Both the position numbers and the translations under genes were made by a program. This document shows, piece by piece, positions 1 through 12,425 of a DNA stretch of 64,000 nt. Position 1 is the first letter of the stretch. Each line of letters begins with the position of its first letter. The stretch lies in the NCBI RefSeq assembly GCF_050624435.1, contig NC_134536.1, positions 50,875,258-50,939,257 of the forward strand, read 5' to 3'. A model generated the notes under the pieces. It did not search any database and was not told the origin of the DNA. It saw only the letters and a program-made list of their open reading frames with translations. Source of the DNA: Tenrec ecaudatus (Eukaryota > Chordata > Mammalia > Afrosoricida > Tenrecidae).

Positions 1-172
1 AATAATCAACCATTCGATAACCAAGGGCAAAGTTCAGAAGGTTGGGGAAAGAGGAAGAAGGGAACTAGGGACTGGGAAGGAGTAGGATAGCTGACGTCAC
101 ATTGAGGGAATGACTGTAAAGGAGTTGAATCAGAATGTGTAAACCTTCATCTAATGTGCAATAAAAGAGTTT
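1..172 (+). repeat. L1-like 3' end fragment (older family), cut by window edge
   Basis: A purine-rich block (GGGCAAAGTTCAG, then GA-rich) is followed by a short AT-rich tail that ends in AATAAA and A-rich sequence. The same order recurs at 1395-1890, so this is a dispersed repeat with a fixed 3' end. The purine tract and terminal poly(A) signal are typical of mammalian L1 3' UTRs. Assignment to L1 is inference. Confidence 0.45.
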
Positions 173-295
173 TAATTCATGATGATAATGGCGCTTATTT
201 TTGAGGATGAAATAAAGAACTTATTTGAGAAGTGATCTTATTTATATGTCAGCCCCAAACAAGTTACAATTGAAGGTGAGAATCAAGAAAGCATA

Positions 296-442
296 ATGTC
301 AGTGGGTTACAATTGGATTGATAATTAAAATATCAGGAGTTCAAAACCACCAGCAGCTTTTGGGTATCAAACTTAGACTTTCTACTCCTGTAAAGATTTA
401 TAGATTTCAACACTCACAGAGGCAGTTCTGCTCTGCCCCCAA
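296..442 (+). repeat. AfroSINE-type SINE
   Basis: tRNA-derived head with a box B-like GTTCAAAACC at 339-348, then the CCACCAGCAGC, TTTCTACTCCTGTAAAG and GGCAGTTCTGCTCTG landmarks of the family in order. The 3' end is missing. Degenerate, so an old copy. Confidence 0.7.
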
Positions 443-466
443 ATTCTCAATGGGAGAGAGAATTTT

Positions 467-1394
467 TTGTTTCTGTTTTTATGTACATAGGAAACAAAAA
501 CTTTCAGTCCTCTAAGTCTTCTTCATTAGCCATCATTCAAATATTTTAAGATGTTGTAATTAGTTCAAATTTACAAATAAAATACCTTGAATTATTAAAA
601 AATATATTGCTTTATATGGAATGCTATGTTGACATGGAAAATACACCTTTGGGGATCATTGATCCTGCTATATTTCACAGTTGTCACTGGGAAAAATTCT
701 TTAAATACATGAGTATATACTACATCAGTAGTTTTAAACCCTAACTACATCATACGATCCCTAGAAAGACTTTTAATTACTTAAGAGTAAAACTCAGTAA
801 ATGTTTCTCTAGTTGATTTATGGTTTACTTATTAGCTTAAAAAATTAACAATAAAATAAAAAGAAATTAACAATAAATAATAAAATATTGTTTTCTCAAA
901 GTACGTTGACCTCATGACATGGATTCAATAATATTTTTGGATATTCATTTGTTGATGTGGCATAACTCTAAATGAGAAGGTAGATCTAATAATAAAAATG
1001 CAGAATGTAAAGAAGATGTAGGAAATTTGGACATTATAAATTATGAAGTGGAATTTATGAAGATCGACATCTTTGGTGCTAGCTAGCCAAAAGGGACTGG
1101 TTTGGGCCATTTTCAATCAAAGAATTATTAGGTCTACTATGTCTACAAATATAAAATAAAGATAAATTACATCACTTTCATTTTAAAAAATAACATTTTA
1201 AGGTATATCCTGATACACAAACTGTCAATAAAAAAGATATTTTCGATACACTTAAACATAAAACCAATAAGACTATTATAGAATTTATACATCAATCACT
1301 AAGGTCAAGAATAAATGAATACACTGAAAATTTATACCTACTTTGATATTGATCAAGCATGCAATCAGAAAGCAGAGATACTGGGAGGAGTGCA
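467..1394. other. No feature recognised
   Basis: AT-rich DNA with stops in all frames. I see no repeat family, coding signal or structured RNA that I can name. Confidence 0.5.
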
Positions 1395-1890
1395 AGAGGA
1401 AAATACTGTTAAATAACCATGCTCTACTCTGGATGCACGGATAGACATGCGAACACTGCGACTGTTGGAATATCCACAATCAAAGGACTTCCACAGAAGG
1501 TGAAGAAAATATGGAACACAATTAAAATCCTAAAACAAATCAGCTTTTCTGATCAGATTAAGATTCATGGAATCTCGGAGGCCATTGGCACAGGGCTGGA
1601 ACTAAACTAGCCACAGGGACTCAATTTTCAGCCAAAGAAGAATGAATCATGCACACCCTCAAATAATAAAATTTTTGAGATGAAAAGTGTAATATTTACC
1701 AAAGGGCAAAGTTCAGGAAGTTTGGAAAAGAAGAAATGGAAATGGGAACTATAGGAAGAAAGTGGAATAAGTGTTTTTACATTGAGGGGTTTGCAATGAA
1801 TGAAATGAAACAAAATGTTTAATGTTGTTGAATGTAAAATTAATTATCTGCCCTGTAAAACTTCATTGAATTTTAAATGAGAATACAATG
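1395..1890 (+). repeat. L1-like 3' end fragment (same family as 1-172)
   Basis: Second, longer copy of the family at the left edge: the shared block GGGCAAAGTTCAG lies at about 1704, followed by the GA-rich tract and an AT-rich tail. About 300 extra bases upstream belong to the same unit. There is no open frame, as expected for a 3' UTR. L1 assignment is inference from base composition and tail structure. Confidence 0.4.
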
Positions 1891-1917
1891 CATTCATAAT
1901 TACTAATGATTGAAATG

Positions 1918-2800
1918 CAAAATATAGGAAACAAAGATGATCATGGGATGGAAACATAGCTTTCATCTTATTGCATTGATATAATTTGGCGAAACCAAAT
2001 ATTTCTTTATTGTAAATGCTTTTTTCAACAACCTAAATGAGGATGAGACTTGTGTAATAATACCTGGCTGAAATACACAGGTATCAAATCAACTATAATT
2101 GTTGACAGAGAAAATGGAGGAGCTTAATATCATCTGTCAGAGGGAGGCGATGGGAGATTGTAGAAAGAACACCAATGTCTCATCTTTAAGTTCAGCTGCA
2201 ACGGAAGAAAGTTAGAACAACTTCACCAGTGGAGAAATATAGTGCTGAGTGCATCCCACCTAAAAGTAGATACGATCTCCAGAATGCATTTGATGTCTTC
2301 AACATGTCACTCCATGTGCATGTGATGAATGGAAAACAGGTAAGATGACTGCAGAATGGATGCCTTTGAGTTAGGGAGTTGGAGAAAAATAGTAACTATA
2401 CTGTGGTTTGCCACAAGAACAGATAAATCTGTACTGAACAAGCATGTCCAGAATGATTGTTAGAAACCAGTATAGTGACCCTTTTTCCCACGAAGGAGCA
2501 TCAAGTTCATGGGAAAACATCTCATCATCTTCTAATTCTATTTTCCCATAAACTTGTGTAGCTCCCCCATACTGTGGCCAAGTCATGATGAAGACCAGTC
2601 CCAAGAAGAACACCACCCTTGATTAAAAAGACGGTCAGAAAATAAGAGGAGAACTCCTAAGGAGATAAATTGACACAGTGTTTGAAATTGATAGGATTAT
2701 TATGTAGATTGTGCAGGGTTGGGTCAGGTTTTATTCTGCTGTACATAGGATCTCCATATGGCAGAACTACTTAAGGACAACTAGCCACAACAATATACTA
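1918..2800 (+). repeat. RTE (BovB-clade) LINE fragment, internally deleted, with a MITE inside
   Basis: The sequence follows the sense strand of the afrotherian RTE. It has the end of the endonuclease domain (about 1990-2330), then jumps to the 3' end of the ORF (from about 2341, GACTGCAGAATGGATGCC), which runs to the ATAGGATC...CGACTC-like terminus near 2790. The reverse-transcriptase core is absent. The 3' part is interrupted at about 2488-2570 by a palindromic MITE, after which the RTE sequence continues without loss. Stops in all frames show it is dead. Confidence 0.7.
2495..2565. mobile_element. 71-bp palindromic MITE (mariner-like), inserted in RTE
   Basis: Near-perfect inverted repeat: left arm GGAGC-ATCAAGTTCATGGGAAAA, right arm its complement ending GTGTAGCTCC. 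It sits exactly between two halves of an RTE copy, so it is an insertion. A second element of the same length and arm sequence is at 52955-53025. Mariner origin is inferred from arm sequence and size. Confidence 0.6.
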
Positions 2801-4280
2801 ATGTGATCATCTATCAAATAAAAGAGAGAAATATATTGTAAATTAAACTTTACTAATAATTTTACAAACCTAAAACTTCTTGAAAAGCATACCTCTTCCT
2901 ATACATCATTATCCATTAGTTTTTAGCTGTCTAAATCAATGTTTTTTATATCTTTGTGATGATATTTGAATTTCCACTTTCTAACATTCAGGGGAAATAT
3001 TCTTAATGATTTCAATGACTAGAGAGAATTATTCTGGACATGATATTCTTCCACTATGAGCAATTCTTGTCAAATAATACCAAGTGTTGAATCAATCTGA
3101 AGGGTTCTTTCTTTTCCCCATATTTTAATGTACACATGTCAGCATTTAGTATTGCAATGAAGAAGTAAAGAGGAATGGACCGACTGAACATATTTCTTTG
3201 AGAATCTTAGAATACAAGCTTGCCACACATTAGTGGCTCTGCTTTGATGTGATATGTGAGCAGATTACTGTGTGTTGGATTAAAATTCACCCTTAACAAC
3301 AGTTTCGACAGAAACTTTCTAACTCAACTAACCTGCATTCTAAAGCAATTATAACGTACAGTTAATCCTTTGAGCTTATCCTTCTCTGAAATTGCAAATT
3401 CTTCTGTCTCTGACAGTGCTTGGGCATTTTAATTATATTTTAAAAACACAATCCTAAAGAAAGTCATCTATTTCCTGGTATGGACACAAGGGTTGAATCA
3501 GGAAATAAATTTAAAATGCTACATGATAATAAATATCATTATGTCTCTGCATATTTATACTCTAGATTTTTCCTGTTCTAGCTAATAAGAACAAAAATAA
3601 TTTTGTCCTATTCAATTCAAAAAATTACAATTAGAGGACACTCTATTTTTAGCAATACTCAATAATGTTGTAGATTATGGCCCAGTCCCCGTGGTATCCA
3701 CTTGCTTTTTAAATATTTATTGATGATGTACATTATGGTGACATGTGTTAAGGTGTAGCTTTGATATAAAACGTTAGCTATTTTTCTCAAACCTTCATTA
3801 CTTCCTAGTCTCTTTTTTGTCTATTTTGGCAGATGTTCCAAAATATGTTTAATTTTCAAAAGCCCTTTGAAGCTGTATCCTGGAATAACAAATTGTTTGG
3901 TTCATTTCCAAAGAATCCGGAGAATGGACTAGCCATATGCAGATTCTAGATCCAACAAAAATGTAGCAATCTTTACCACAGTACTTACACTGGAAGCAGG
4001 CAGCAACTGTGAGGACATACCTTTCCAATTGATTGGCTTATTAAATCAATTCCCATTCTGGAAATGATTATATTAGATTAGATCTCATCCTGGGAGATAA
4101 CTAAGTCCTAACTACCAATCACTGAAAATCTTTGCCTAGCCAAGTTAACATCAAAGCTTAACTATTACTCATGTTTCAAGCCTTTCAGATGTACTGTTTA
4201 AAATTCAAAAACAGATCACTTAGTATAACCTTTAGCTCATATTGTCCTCTCTTCATAGGTAGTCAAATGTCCTTCATTCA
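2801..4280. other. No feature recognised
   Basis: AT-rich, apparently single-copy sequence with stops in all frames. No coding or structural signal that I can support. Confidence 0.5.
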
Positions 4281-4535
4281 ATCTAGGCCAGGAGTTGGCA
4301 AACTTCAGTTCCAAACTATGTGTAGCTCTTTAAGTACATACACGTGGCTCTGACGTAAATTGAAAAACAAAAAATACCAAAACTCTCATAGTTGTACTTA
4401 AAGGATATTATTAAGATACTGTTGGTTTCATTGGTTTGCAAAAATATATGTATGCCTCTTGAATAATTTTTAAATCTTTGTGAGGGATAGGATTGATTCT
4501 TCTGTTCCAAGAGTGCTGACCCCCTCATCTAGGCC
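4281..4535. mobile_element. hAT-type MITE with 8-9 bp target duplication
   Basis: The element starts CAGGAGTTGGCAAAC and ends GTGCTGACCCCCTC, degenerate terminal inverted repeats of the common mammalian hAT pattern. It is flanked on both sides by ATCTAGGCC (4281-4289 and 4527-4535), giving the 8-bp duplication expected of hAT transposition. The body is about 238 bp and non-coding, so it depended on a transposase elsewhere. Confidence 0.7.
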
Positions 4536-4629
4536 ATTGAGCGATTTTAGAAAGAAAATAAACAAAAAATTTTAAATTATTTAAAATTAATTGTGCTTTA
4601 TAATCCAAAAGGTTGTATGCATTGAAAGG

Positions 4630-5017
4630 TGTGGTAGGAAATTTAATGTCAACTTGACATTTCAGGCTAAAGGTTGAACTTGTCAATCAAGTCACAGGCT
4701 GATGCAGAATCCTTGGGGAGATGGCCTTCTTATAAGGATGACCATCGATCCTCCCCTCTCTCTGCCAGAACTCTGTCATTTTCCCCCCAACAATGGATCC
4801 ACAAGAGCCTGAACCCACAGGTCTTGCTTTCTGCATCATTGCACGTGACTGCATGAGTCTGAAGAGGGACTTTTAGACCAGCCCTGGACTTCGGGATTTG
4901 TGTTGGACTGGTCTGGGATAATTTCCTGCTATGTAATTACTTCTTCTTATAAATATTTTCCTTATGCACATATGAGTGTCACAGGATGTGTTTATCAAGT
5001 CACCCCAACCTAACATA
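4630..5017 (+). mobile_element. Solo LTR-like element (MaLR/ERVL style)
   Basis: A 388-bp unit runs from TGTGGTAGG to CCTAACATA. It is flanked by AAAGG (4625-4629) and GAAGG (5018-5022), a plausible 5-bp duplication with one mismatch. The downstream part has a TATA-like CTTATAAATA and the AT-rich end usual for MaLR LTRs. A related copy lies antisense at 39420-39855. No internal viral genes are attached. Family name is inference. Confidence 0.5.
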
Positions 5018-5022
5018 GAAGG

Positions 5023-6214
5023 ATATATCATGTTAAAGCTTGAGTGACCCATTAGGAAATCAAGAAGAGGAAACCTGGCTACAGTGTGGAACCAGTGATG
5101 AGCTGGTTCACCCCAACTGACAGGCCTATAGTTTTCTATATACTCATGAGAGTTGTGAACTCCAAGTGAATCTTACACAAGGAAGAGTGGAAATCATGTT
5201 TCTGAATCTTACTGCCTCAATAACATCATTACAATGGCATGTGTTCCCTTTCTCTCATCCCTAGAACACACCCACATTGCCAATCTGAAAATTTCCAGAA
5301 AGTAGAGACCTGAAGAGGTTTGTTCTTCCTTGTGATGTGCTACGACTGGACATGTAGTGTAACCATAGATATGATTCTTATGAACAGTGAGTATATCCAG
5401 TTTATAAACATATTGGGTTTTCCTGCATTTGTTGTTATTTTTTACTTAGAACGGTGGCAATAGTTATGCATATTCCTGCTTGTTAGATAATCAGAGATTT
5501 AAAAGCATAATTGAAATTTGGAAAGGGTGAGATCACAAGATCTGAATTATCAAATAACAGCTGTATATTGTTTTAGTTACTACATATATATTCTCTGAGA
5601 CATATAACTGAACACAATAGTCTATAAAAGACTATTGAACATGTTATAAAATGCTGCTCTATAAATAAATATAATTTAAATTTAATATTCCACAGTGATA
5701 TATAGGAAATTTAAAAGTAAATTATTCAATCAACAGTTTACAAACATATATATAACATTCAAGCAAAATATGTTTATATCTACCTGTCTAATTAATATTT
5801 TTGCTATCTATCCATATATACCTGTCTACCTACACATAAACAAGGCATGTTTTTATATACACATATGTGTGTGCTCATGTACAAACATATGACAAGGCTT
5901 TTATGACATTTTTTCAAATATAAATACATATAATTTATGCGTTAGGTATATAGGATGATACGAATGTGAAATTTTTACTTAAGATAATTTTAATTTTTAT
6001 AAATGGAAAACATAATGGCAACAAGCTTCTTATTTTCAAGTTAGGATTGTCAGATGCGGTAAGAACATTACTAATTTGCCTAAAATGTATTTGTCAGATT
6101 TGACCCTTTTTTGTACTATTTTTTAAGAAAAAATATATACCTGTTGTTTTACAAAAACAGGTACTTTAGCATTTGTGTATATTTAATCTTTTAAAAAATA
6201 TTTTAATTGCTTTA
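5023..6214. other. No feature recognised
   Basis: Very AT-rich, especially 5560-6260. Apart from low-complexity TA-rich stretches I see nothing assignable. Confidence 0.5.
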
Positions 6215-6262
6215 CAGAAGCTTGCTCAAGGAGCAGCAAAAGAGAAGACACTAAAAAGTTAT
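6215..6262 (+). repeat. RTE 3' end, left part (split by L1)
   Basis: GCTTGCTCAAGGAGCAGC followed by AAAAGAGAAGACACTA matches the penultimate part of the RTE ORF seen intact at 8235-8280. The match stops where the poly(T) start of an antisense L1 begins, and resumes at 6991. Confidence 0.6.
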
Positions 6263-6990
6263 ACTTTTAAAAAATAATTTTAGTAGGGGCTCATTCAACT
6301 CTTATCACAATCCATACATACATCAATTTTGTAAAGCACATTTGTTCATTCATTGCCCTCATCATTCTCAAAATATTTGCCCTCCACTTAAGCCCCTGGC
6401 ATCAGCTCCTCATTTTCCCCCTCCCTCCCTGCTCCGCTCTCCCTCATGAACCCTAGATAATTTATATATTATTATTTTGTCATATCTTGCACTGTCCACT
6501 GTCTCCCTTCACCCATTTTTCTGTTGTCTGTCCCCCAGGGAGGTTATATGTAGATCCTTTTAATTGGTTCTCCCTTTCCACCCCTCCCTCTCTCCACCCT
6601 CCCGGTATCACCACTCTCACCGCTGGTCCTGAAGGGATCATCCACCCTGAATTTCCTGTTTCCAGTTTCTATCTGTAGCAATGTACATCCTCTGGTCTAG
6701 TCAGATATGTAAGGTAGCATTGGGATCATGATAGTGGGGAGTGGGAAGCATTTAGGAACTAGAGGAAAGTTGTATATTTCATCTTGGCTACACTGCACCA
6801 TGACTGGCTTGTCTCCTCCTCACAACCCTTTTGTAAGGGGATGCCCATTTGCCTACAGATGGGCTTTGAGTCTCCACTGTGCACTCCCCCCTCATTCACA
6901 GTGATATGAATTGTTTTGTGCTGATGATGCCTGGTACCTGATCCCTTCGACACAGACTGGTGTGCTTCCTCCATGTGGGCTTTGTTGCAA
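6263..6990 (-). mobile_element. L1 3' end (lineage-specific family), antisense
   Basis: Read on the minus strand it ends with the family's signature: a G-rich polypurine tract, then TGATAAGAGTTG, GAGCCCCTA and an A-rich tail. Seven other copies in the window share this terminus but start at different points, the hallmark of 5'-truncated L1 insertions. It lies inside an RTE copy. No open frame; only 3' UTR is present. That the family is L1 is inferred from the G-rich UTR, variable truncation and poly(A) tail. Confidence 0.7.
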
Positions 6991-7135
6991 GGAGCTGGAT
7001 TGACACAATGACTGCAACAGTGAGGTCAAACACAGCAGCACTTTGTGGATAACTCAGGGGAGGGAACTGCTTCCTTTGGTTGTGCATGAGGGTGCTCTGG
7101 GTCAGGGTTGACTTGATGGCTAACAAAAAAAACAA
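6991..7135 (+). repeat. RTE 3' end, right part (split by L1)
   Basis: GAGCTGGATTGACACAATGA continues the RTE sequence exactly where 6262 stopped and runs to the terminal GACTTGATGGC-TAACA-(A)n of the element. Confidence 0.65.
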
Positions 7136-8121
7136 TAGCAATATTTCAGCTGTAAAATCTCCTTGACTCTGATTCTTTGCAAAATGGCTAATTACCTGTA
7201 TATATGCAAATCCTTTGTCCACTAAGAAAACCGTTTTTCAAATAAATATGGGAAAATATTTAATATGGAAAATAATAAAACATTCATGTTTGTGTTTTAT
7301 AAAATTCATATTTGATATTAGATGAAACCAATCTGTATTTTGAGCTAAGTAAATGCTAAGCTCCAACTGCAACTGCTCAGCAAAATTTTAATAAATGATA
7401 TTGACCCAGAATTCTTCAAATTATCTCTAAAAACTTAAAAAAAATTCACCTTTGAGACAATTTCAGAACATTAATTAAAATATAACTTGCCCTTTTGAGC
7501 TATGGCCGCATAAGCATTTGCAACTTGAACTTCATGAGACAGGCTAATTTGGGGCTGGTGTCAGTGGAGCGTTCTGTGTGTGAAAATAGACTAGTGCAGC
7601 CTCGTAATGAAACACCATTCAGGTAGTGACAATTTCTTTTCTTACAAGTCATGCAATCTCTATAGAATGCTGCTCAGTTGGATTATCACTCATGCAGCTT
7701 TCTGCCAAAAAAAAAAAAGATTAGTTTTTTTGAGAGTTGTAAAGTTCAAAAGGGTGAGCAAAACATCATGTAGAGAGAAAGAATAAGGGAAACGTTTTAG
7801 AGGGTTAGTAAAGTCCTCTCTCAGCTGCTGGGATCTAATCAGAGTGAGTACTGTGCTTTTCACTGTGATTGACTCAAGATGAAAGGGAACTTTGCTGGGG
7901 TCACTAGAAAAATGAATAGATGCTTCTCAGTCACATTGCAATGACTCTTTCTTTAATGACAATTTTATCCATGGCATTATAAAAAGATTTATTAATTAAA
8001 TTATGTCAAATAACTTGACTAGTGAAATACTAAAGATTAATACAGGAATCAATGAATGGAAAAATAAATGAAACCCAATTTGGTTCTTTGAATGATGAAT
8101 AGAATTTAAATGTTGCATAGA
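7136..8121. other. No feature recognised
   Basis: AT-rich sequence with a 13-base A run near 7710. No coding region or repeat family recognised. Confidence 0.5.
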
Positions 8122-8430
8122 TTGTTCAAGGATGGTCAATGTGCTCTTTGGAGGCAAGAATGGCAAGACTTCATGTAACATATGATGGATTGGACATATT
8201 GTCAGGACAGACAGTGCCTGGAGAAGGACAGACACTTGGTAAAGTGGAGGGGCAGCACAAGAGAGGAAGGCTGTCAAGGAGAATGATTGAAACAGTGGCT
8301 GCAACAATGGGCTTGGGCATCGAACGATTGTGAAGATGGCACAGGACCCGGCAGTGTTTCCTTCTGCTGTGCCCACTGCCGCGTGGGCTGGAACTCACTG
8401 CAGGACACCTAAGAAGAACAAGATTTTTCA
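8122..8430 (+). repeat. RTE 3' end fragment
   Basis: Well-preserved 3' end of the RTE ORF: GGCAAGAATGGCAAGACTTC, the CTTGGTAAAGTGGAGGGGCAG segment, then GCTGCAACAATGGGCT and AGGATGGCACAGGACC-like sequence to the 3' terminus. Stops interrupt the frame. Typical 5'-truncated copy. Confidence 0.75.
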
Positions 8431-8670
8431 AGAGAGAGACATAAGTTATGAACATTAGCAATCAAAGAGTCACTTCACTTTTACTTTGTTTTTATTGATT
8501 GGCTTTCTAAAGAGAAGTGCTGTCACAGAATAACGACCCCAGGTTTTCACAACTTGAAAGTGTACTTGCCGCTAGAGAGAAAGCAACAATAAGGCATGGC
8601 TTGATGAAAATTATGAGCAACTCTCAAAGGCAAGCAATCTTATGTGGAATTTTTACACTTTTCCCATTTC

Positions 8671-8831
8671 TGAGTCCTAGTGGCCCTATAGGGCAGCGGA
8701 GAACTGCCCTATGGAGTTTCCAAGCTATAGAGAATCAGATTACTTTATCTGGGATGGCTCGCTCACAGAACTACTGGTCGGTTCAAACGCAGATCTTTGG
8801 GTTAGCAGATAAGCACCCCACAATTGCATAA
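8671..8831 (-). repeat. AfroSINE-type SINE, antisense
   Basis: Begins GGCCCTATAGGGCAGCGGAG and runs through GAACTGCCCTATGGAGTTTCC to the tRNA-like head, with a GGTTCAAACG box B-like motif at about 8780 in reverse. Confidence 0.7.
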
Positions 8832-11800
8832 TCAAGATTTCTTTTTGTAACCCAAGAACTCATTAAATGTTTTTCTGAATGAATAAATGACTTGATTAAA
8901 GAAGATAATTATATTTTATCCCTACTGATTTATATTCAGAAGTTTATCATTGAAAATGGAAATTGATCTTTCTCTGATGGTTTATCATAATCCCTGTATA
9001 AAAAGTGATCCAGATACCAATTTAAACACATACATATATACATAAATACATGTTTCTAATAAACAATCATAATTTTCTCTAAGTATGTGTTCATTATATA
9101 TCCAGATGAAAGTGAAATTTTGAAACTGAAACAGAATAAAATGAAATGAAAAATCATTCTGAATATTCAGAAATGACCATTTTATCATCTGCTTGGATTG
9201 CTCAAAAGAATATTCAAATTTGAGATAACTCTTGGCCCCATGTTCTGTATTTAGGGCACTCCCAGGGACATGTTAGAAGCCACCAACTGTTCCTCCCAAG
9301 ACCAATGAAGGTGTCGACCTCTCTGTGGGATTAGTTTCGAAGGCTTTCAGAGTCACTGTGGGCAGAACGTGACTCTGGCCGTGTGTTAGATCAGCCTCAC
9401 TGAGTGCATCACATAATAGATGCATAAACAATCACTGTCTTTCTAAAATTTAGAACAAATATAAATTCTGAAACATCTTTTCTAAAATGTTTAATTAAGT
9501 GACTGTATGCCTATCCATTATGTTATTAATTGTTTCATCCACTAATTTCCAAAAGAACCCATATTGATGACCATTGAAGCCCTTCCTAGAGCCATTCAGT
9601 TGACTTTTTAAATCTAAATAATTTGTATGTGTATGTGTCAGTCAGCATGGCTTTGTGATATACATATAGAGATAAACAAGTTAGCCTTAAAATAACCTAG
9701 AAAGTGTAGGCTTCTTAGGCACAGGTTCTCTGGGGATTGGTCAAGTTTCTTTCTCGAACAAACCAAGAGAAGAGTCTCCACCAGAGACCAACTTCCTAGG
9801 AGAGCAGTTTGTGTGAGCTTAGAGGCTGGGTACCACCCTCCTAACAAGCATGATCTCAGTTTCACCCACAGTTATTCTACCTACATCCAAATGGGTCTGT
9901 GTGCACAAAATACTCATATAATATGCCCTTTCTCTCCTGACCCGCTGGTGGTTACAACCTCCTCTGTTTAGCTTACACATATGTAGCAGGTAGAGCAATT
10001 ATATTTTATGAAAGCAAGAGTGGTTCATTTTGTCACAAATAATCGGGGATTAGTAAGAGCTGGATTTATTTTACCTAGAATGTGCACAAGAACTCTGAAT
10101 GAAAGTCATTATCGATTAATTGAATAGATTATTCTATTATTTACTCTCGTGGGTTGCTTTTATTCCTCTTTTTAATATCATAATTTTTAGATCTTTAGAA
10201 GGAAAAGGGGTGAAAGATAAATGTTCATATCAATATGTGCTAATACCTGACAGGGATTTGGATATGAAATACATAGTCCAAACTTTCTTAATATAGATGC
10301 ATAATTGTATAACCATGTATGCATTTATATTCTTATATGCATTTTATTGGCTGCTAATGAAAACACCCTATCATTGGATCTATGTTTAATAAAAATCTAT
10401 AGTTTTAAAAGAAATTGCGTTTGATATGACTACCCTCACATGTAACACTCTTTTGCTTTACCTTTTCAAAGCAATGTATGAAGTATTGCTTTAGGAGCCA
10501 CAGACCTTCAGGGCCATTACTTCAGGACTGTACTTGGTTTCACAATGGTGTTCCATCGAGACCGTGATCCAGCCATTAACTTTGGTGAAATATAAAATTT
10601 CTATAAGATAAAGAATGTATCCTCAATGAGGATATGCCATTTCAAAAATATAACAATATTTATTCTTTTGCATGAATTTTGTGAATATTCTTCTTATGAG
10701 CCACATGCATGCAGTGAGAGATACTTTGTCAATATCATCAATCAAAGCATGTCATAGTCCTTCCTTCTATGGGGAGTTTTGTAAAGAAAGACAGCACTCT
10801 AAGTCTGCCCATCACTCTGTAGTTAAAAAATGAAGTTCTTGCTTTTCATTTATGTTATTTCCTGACCTACAACTATGAAGGCAGCTTTGCTCCTGGATTG
10901 CATTTATATCTGGTGTGGCTATCCTCTCTCCTTCTTTACTTGCTCTTATAGCTGGCAGTGTTAAGAAGTTCCCCTGGCTATATTTGGATGAGATAGAGCC
11001 CACCATGGACACAGCTGAGAAGTTCACCCTCGTATCCTCACGTGAATCTATAAATGCATGGAAATCCAGGCGAAAGCCTCCCATTCCAACAGCAGATATA
11101 ATTGAATCTTAAATATAATCCAGTTGCGAATACAGAGTTAACTCTATTGATGTGAAAAATATCGATGTTACATACAATAAATAAAGAAGTGACTATTAGA
11201 TATTGTACTTAGGTAATGTACTAAAAGTTATAGTAATTATTATTCTGAGCACTGTTCAAAGTACTTTACATATTTAATTTTCACAACAGCATTTTGTAAA
11301 AGATACTAATATTCCTAGTTTAGAAAACTAAAGAATAGAGGGACTAAATCAGTTACTAAAATTGTAGGTAGTAAAAGATGGAGCCAAGATTTAATTTACT
11401 ACCAGATTTCATTTTATTTCAAATAAACCCACATATTGTTTGGTAAAATAGATATTTATATATTAGACCAGCAAAATTTGTATTAACATTTATTTTGACT
11501 CTCAAAGACCAAGTAAGTGACTGCTTTCAGTTGCACCAGAGATATGTTGATATCTTTACAAATGCTATATTTTGGAATATTTGCCTCATTTTTTTCCTTC
11601 ACCTCTACCATCAGAGCTTACTTCTAATGACAAATGAATCCATTTAAACTAGTCACAGTCATGTTTATTTCATTTGTGTCATGCTCTGCCTACAGATTCA
11701 TCAGAATGTCCTATACAGTATTTCTATAGTATCAAAAACATGGGTCAGTTATTTTTAAAACTCAGTTTGGTGATTATTAGCATAAGATTTTTTTGTACTA

Positions 11801-12094
11801 CATAGTATATGATGCTAAAATGAAGTAACATATTAGAAAATGTAAAGATTATAGTTATTTTAGCTATTCAGATTATTTGCAGCACATTTACTGCTGTATC
11901 ATTAAAAAAAATTCTGTATCCAAATGGGTGGTTTTCAAGTAATGAGTTATGAGAATTTAATTGCTAACCATGGATGTAAGCAGGAATAAAAATAGAGAAA
12001 ATCTAAAGTTCATGGCTCATATGCAAATATTTCATTATTTGTAAAATGGTAGCAGAATTCTCCTCCCCTCCGCATATAGTGTTGGGCTACTGGT
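8832..12094. other. Long unassigned stretch
   Basis: About 3.2 kb of mostly AT-rich, apparently single-copy DNA. A 65-codon plus-strand frame at 10915-11112 and a 90-codon minus frame overlapping it are the only notable open stretches. They have no recognisable domain, and two opposite frames open together is usual for chance. Confidence 0.5.
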
Positions 12095-12302
12095 AAGGTG
12101 ACCAGATTTTAACATTGGTACAGTGGGACGCCATTGATAAAACTCATATCCTGGCGAAATAGCCACATGGCAGCCAAAAACCGTATATCCTAGCTTGTCG
12201 TGCATTCTCTCCAAAAATCGGGACTTTTTAAAAACGCTGCGGGATGCGGGAAAATTGTTAAAAATTGGGACTGTCCCGCCAAAAGCGTGACGTCTAACCA
12301 CA
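12095..12302. mobile_element. Palindromic MITE-like element
   Basis: Starts AAGGTGACCAGATTTT and ends GCGTGACGTCTAACCAC, roughly inverted-complementary. Internal GTGGGACGCC and ACTGTCCCGCC are also complementary, giving a nested hairpin of about 207 bp. No clear target duplication. DNA transposon origin is inference. Confidence 0.4.
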
Positions 12303-12425
12303 ATGTCATCAGTTCAAACCTGTCAGCTGTTTCCACAGCAAAAAAAAAAACAAGTAACTTCTCCTCAGGTCTCAGAAATCCTAAAGTGGATCACTCTGAG
12401 TCTGAAGTGACACAGTGGCAGTGGG
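12295..12425 (+). repeat. AfroSINE-type SINE fragment
   Basis: GTTCAAACCTGTCAGCTG at 12311 is the box B region of the SINE. After an internal A run the body continues through CTCAGAAATCC to CACTCTGAGTC and GGCAGTGGG. The head is missing. Confidence 0.5.

Noticed and set aside
8139..8461. Open frames on both strands near 8.1-8.5 kb
   Set aside because: They are the remains of an RTE 3' end, one of them antisense to it.
10812..11112. Opposed 65- and 90-codon frames as an exon
   Set aside because: Both strands open, no recognisable domain, no convincing splice sites.
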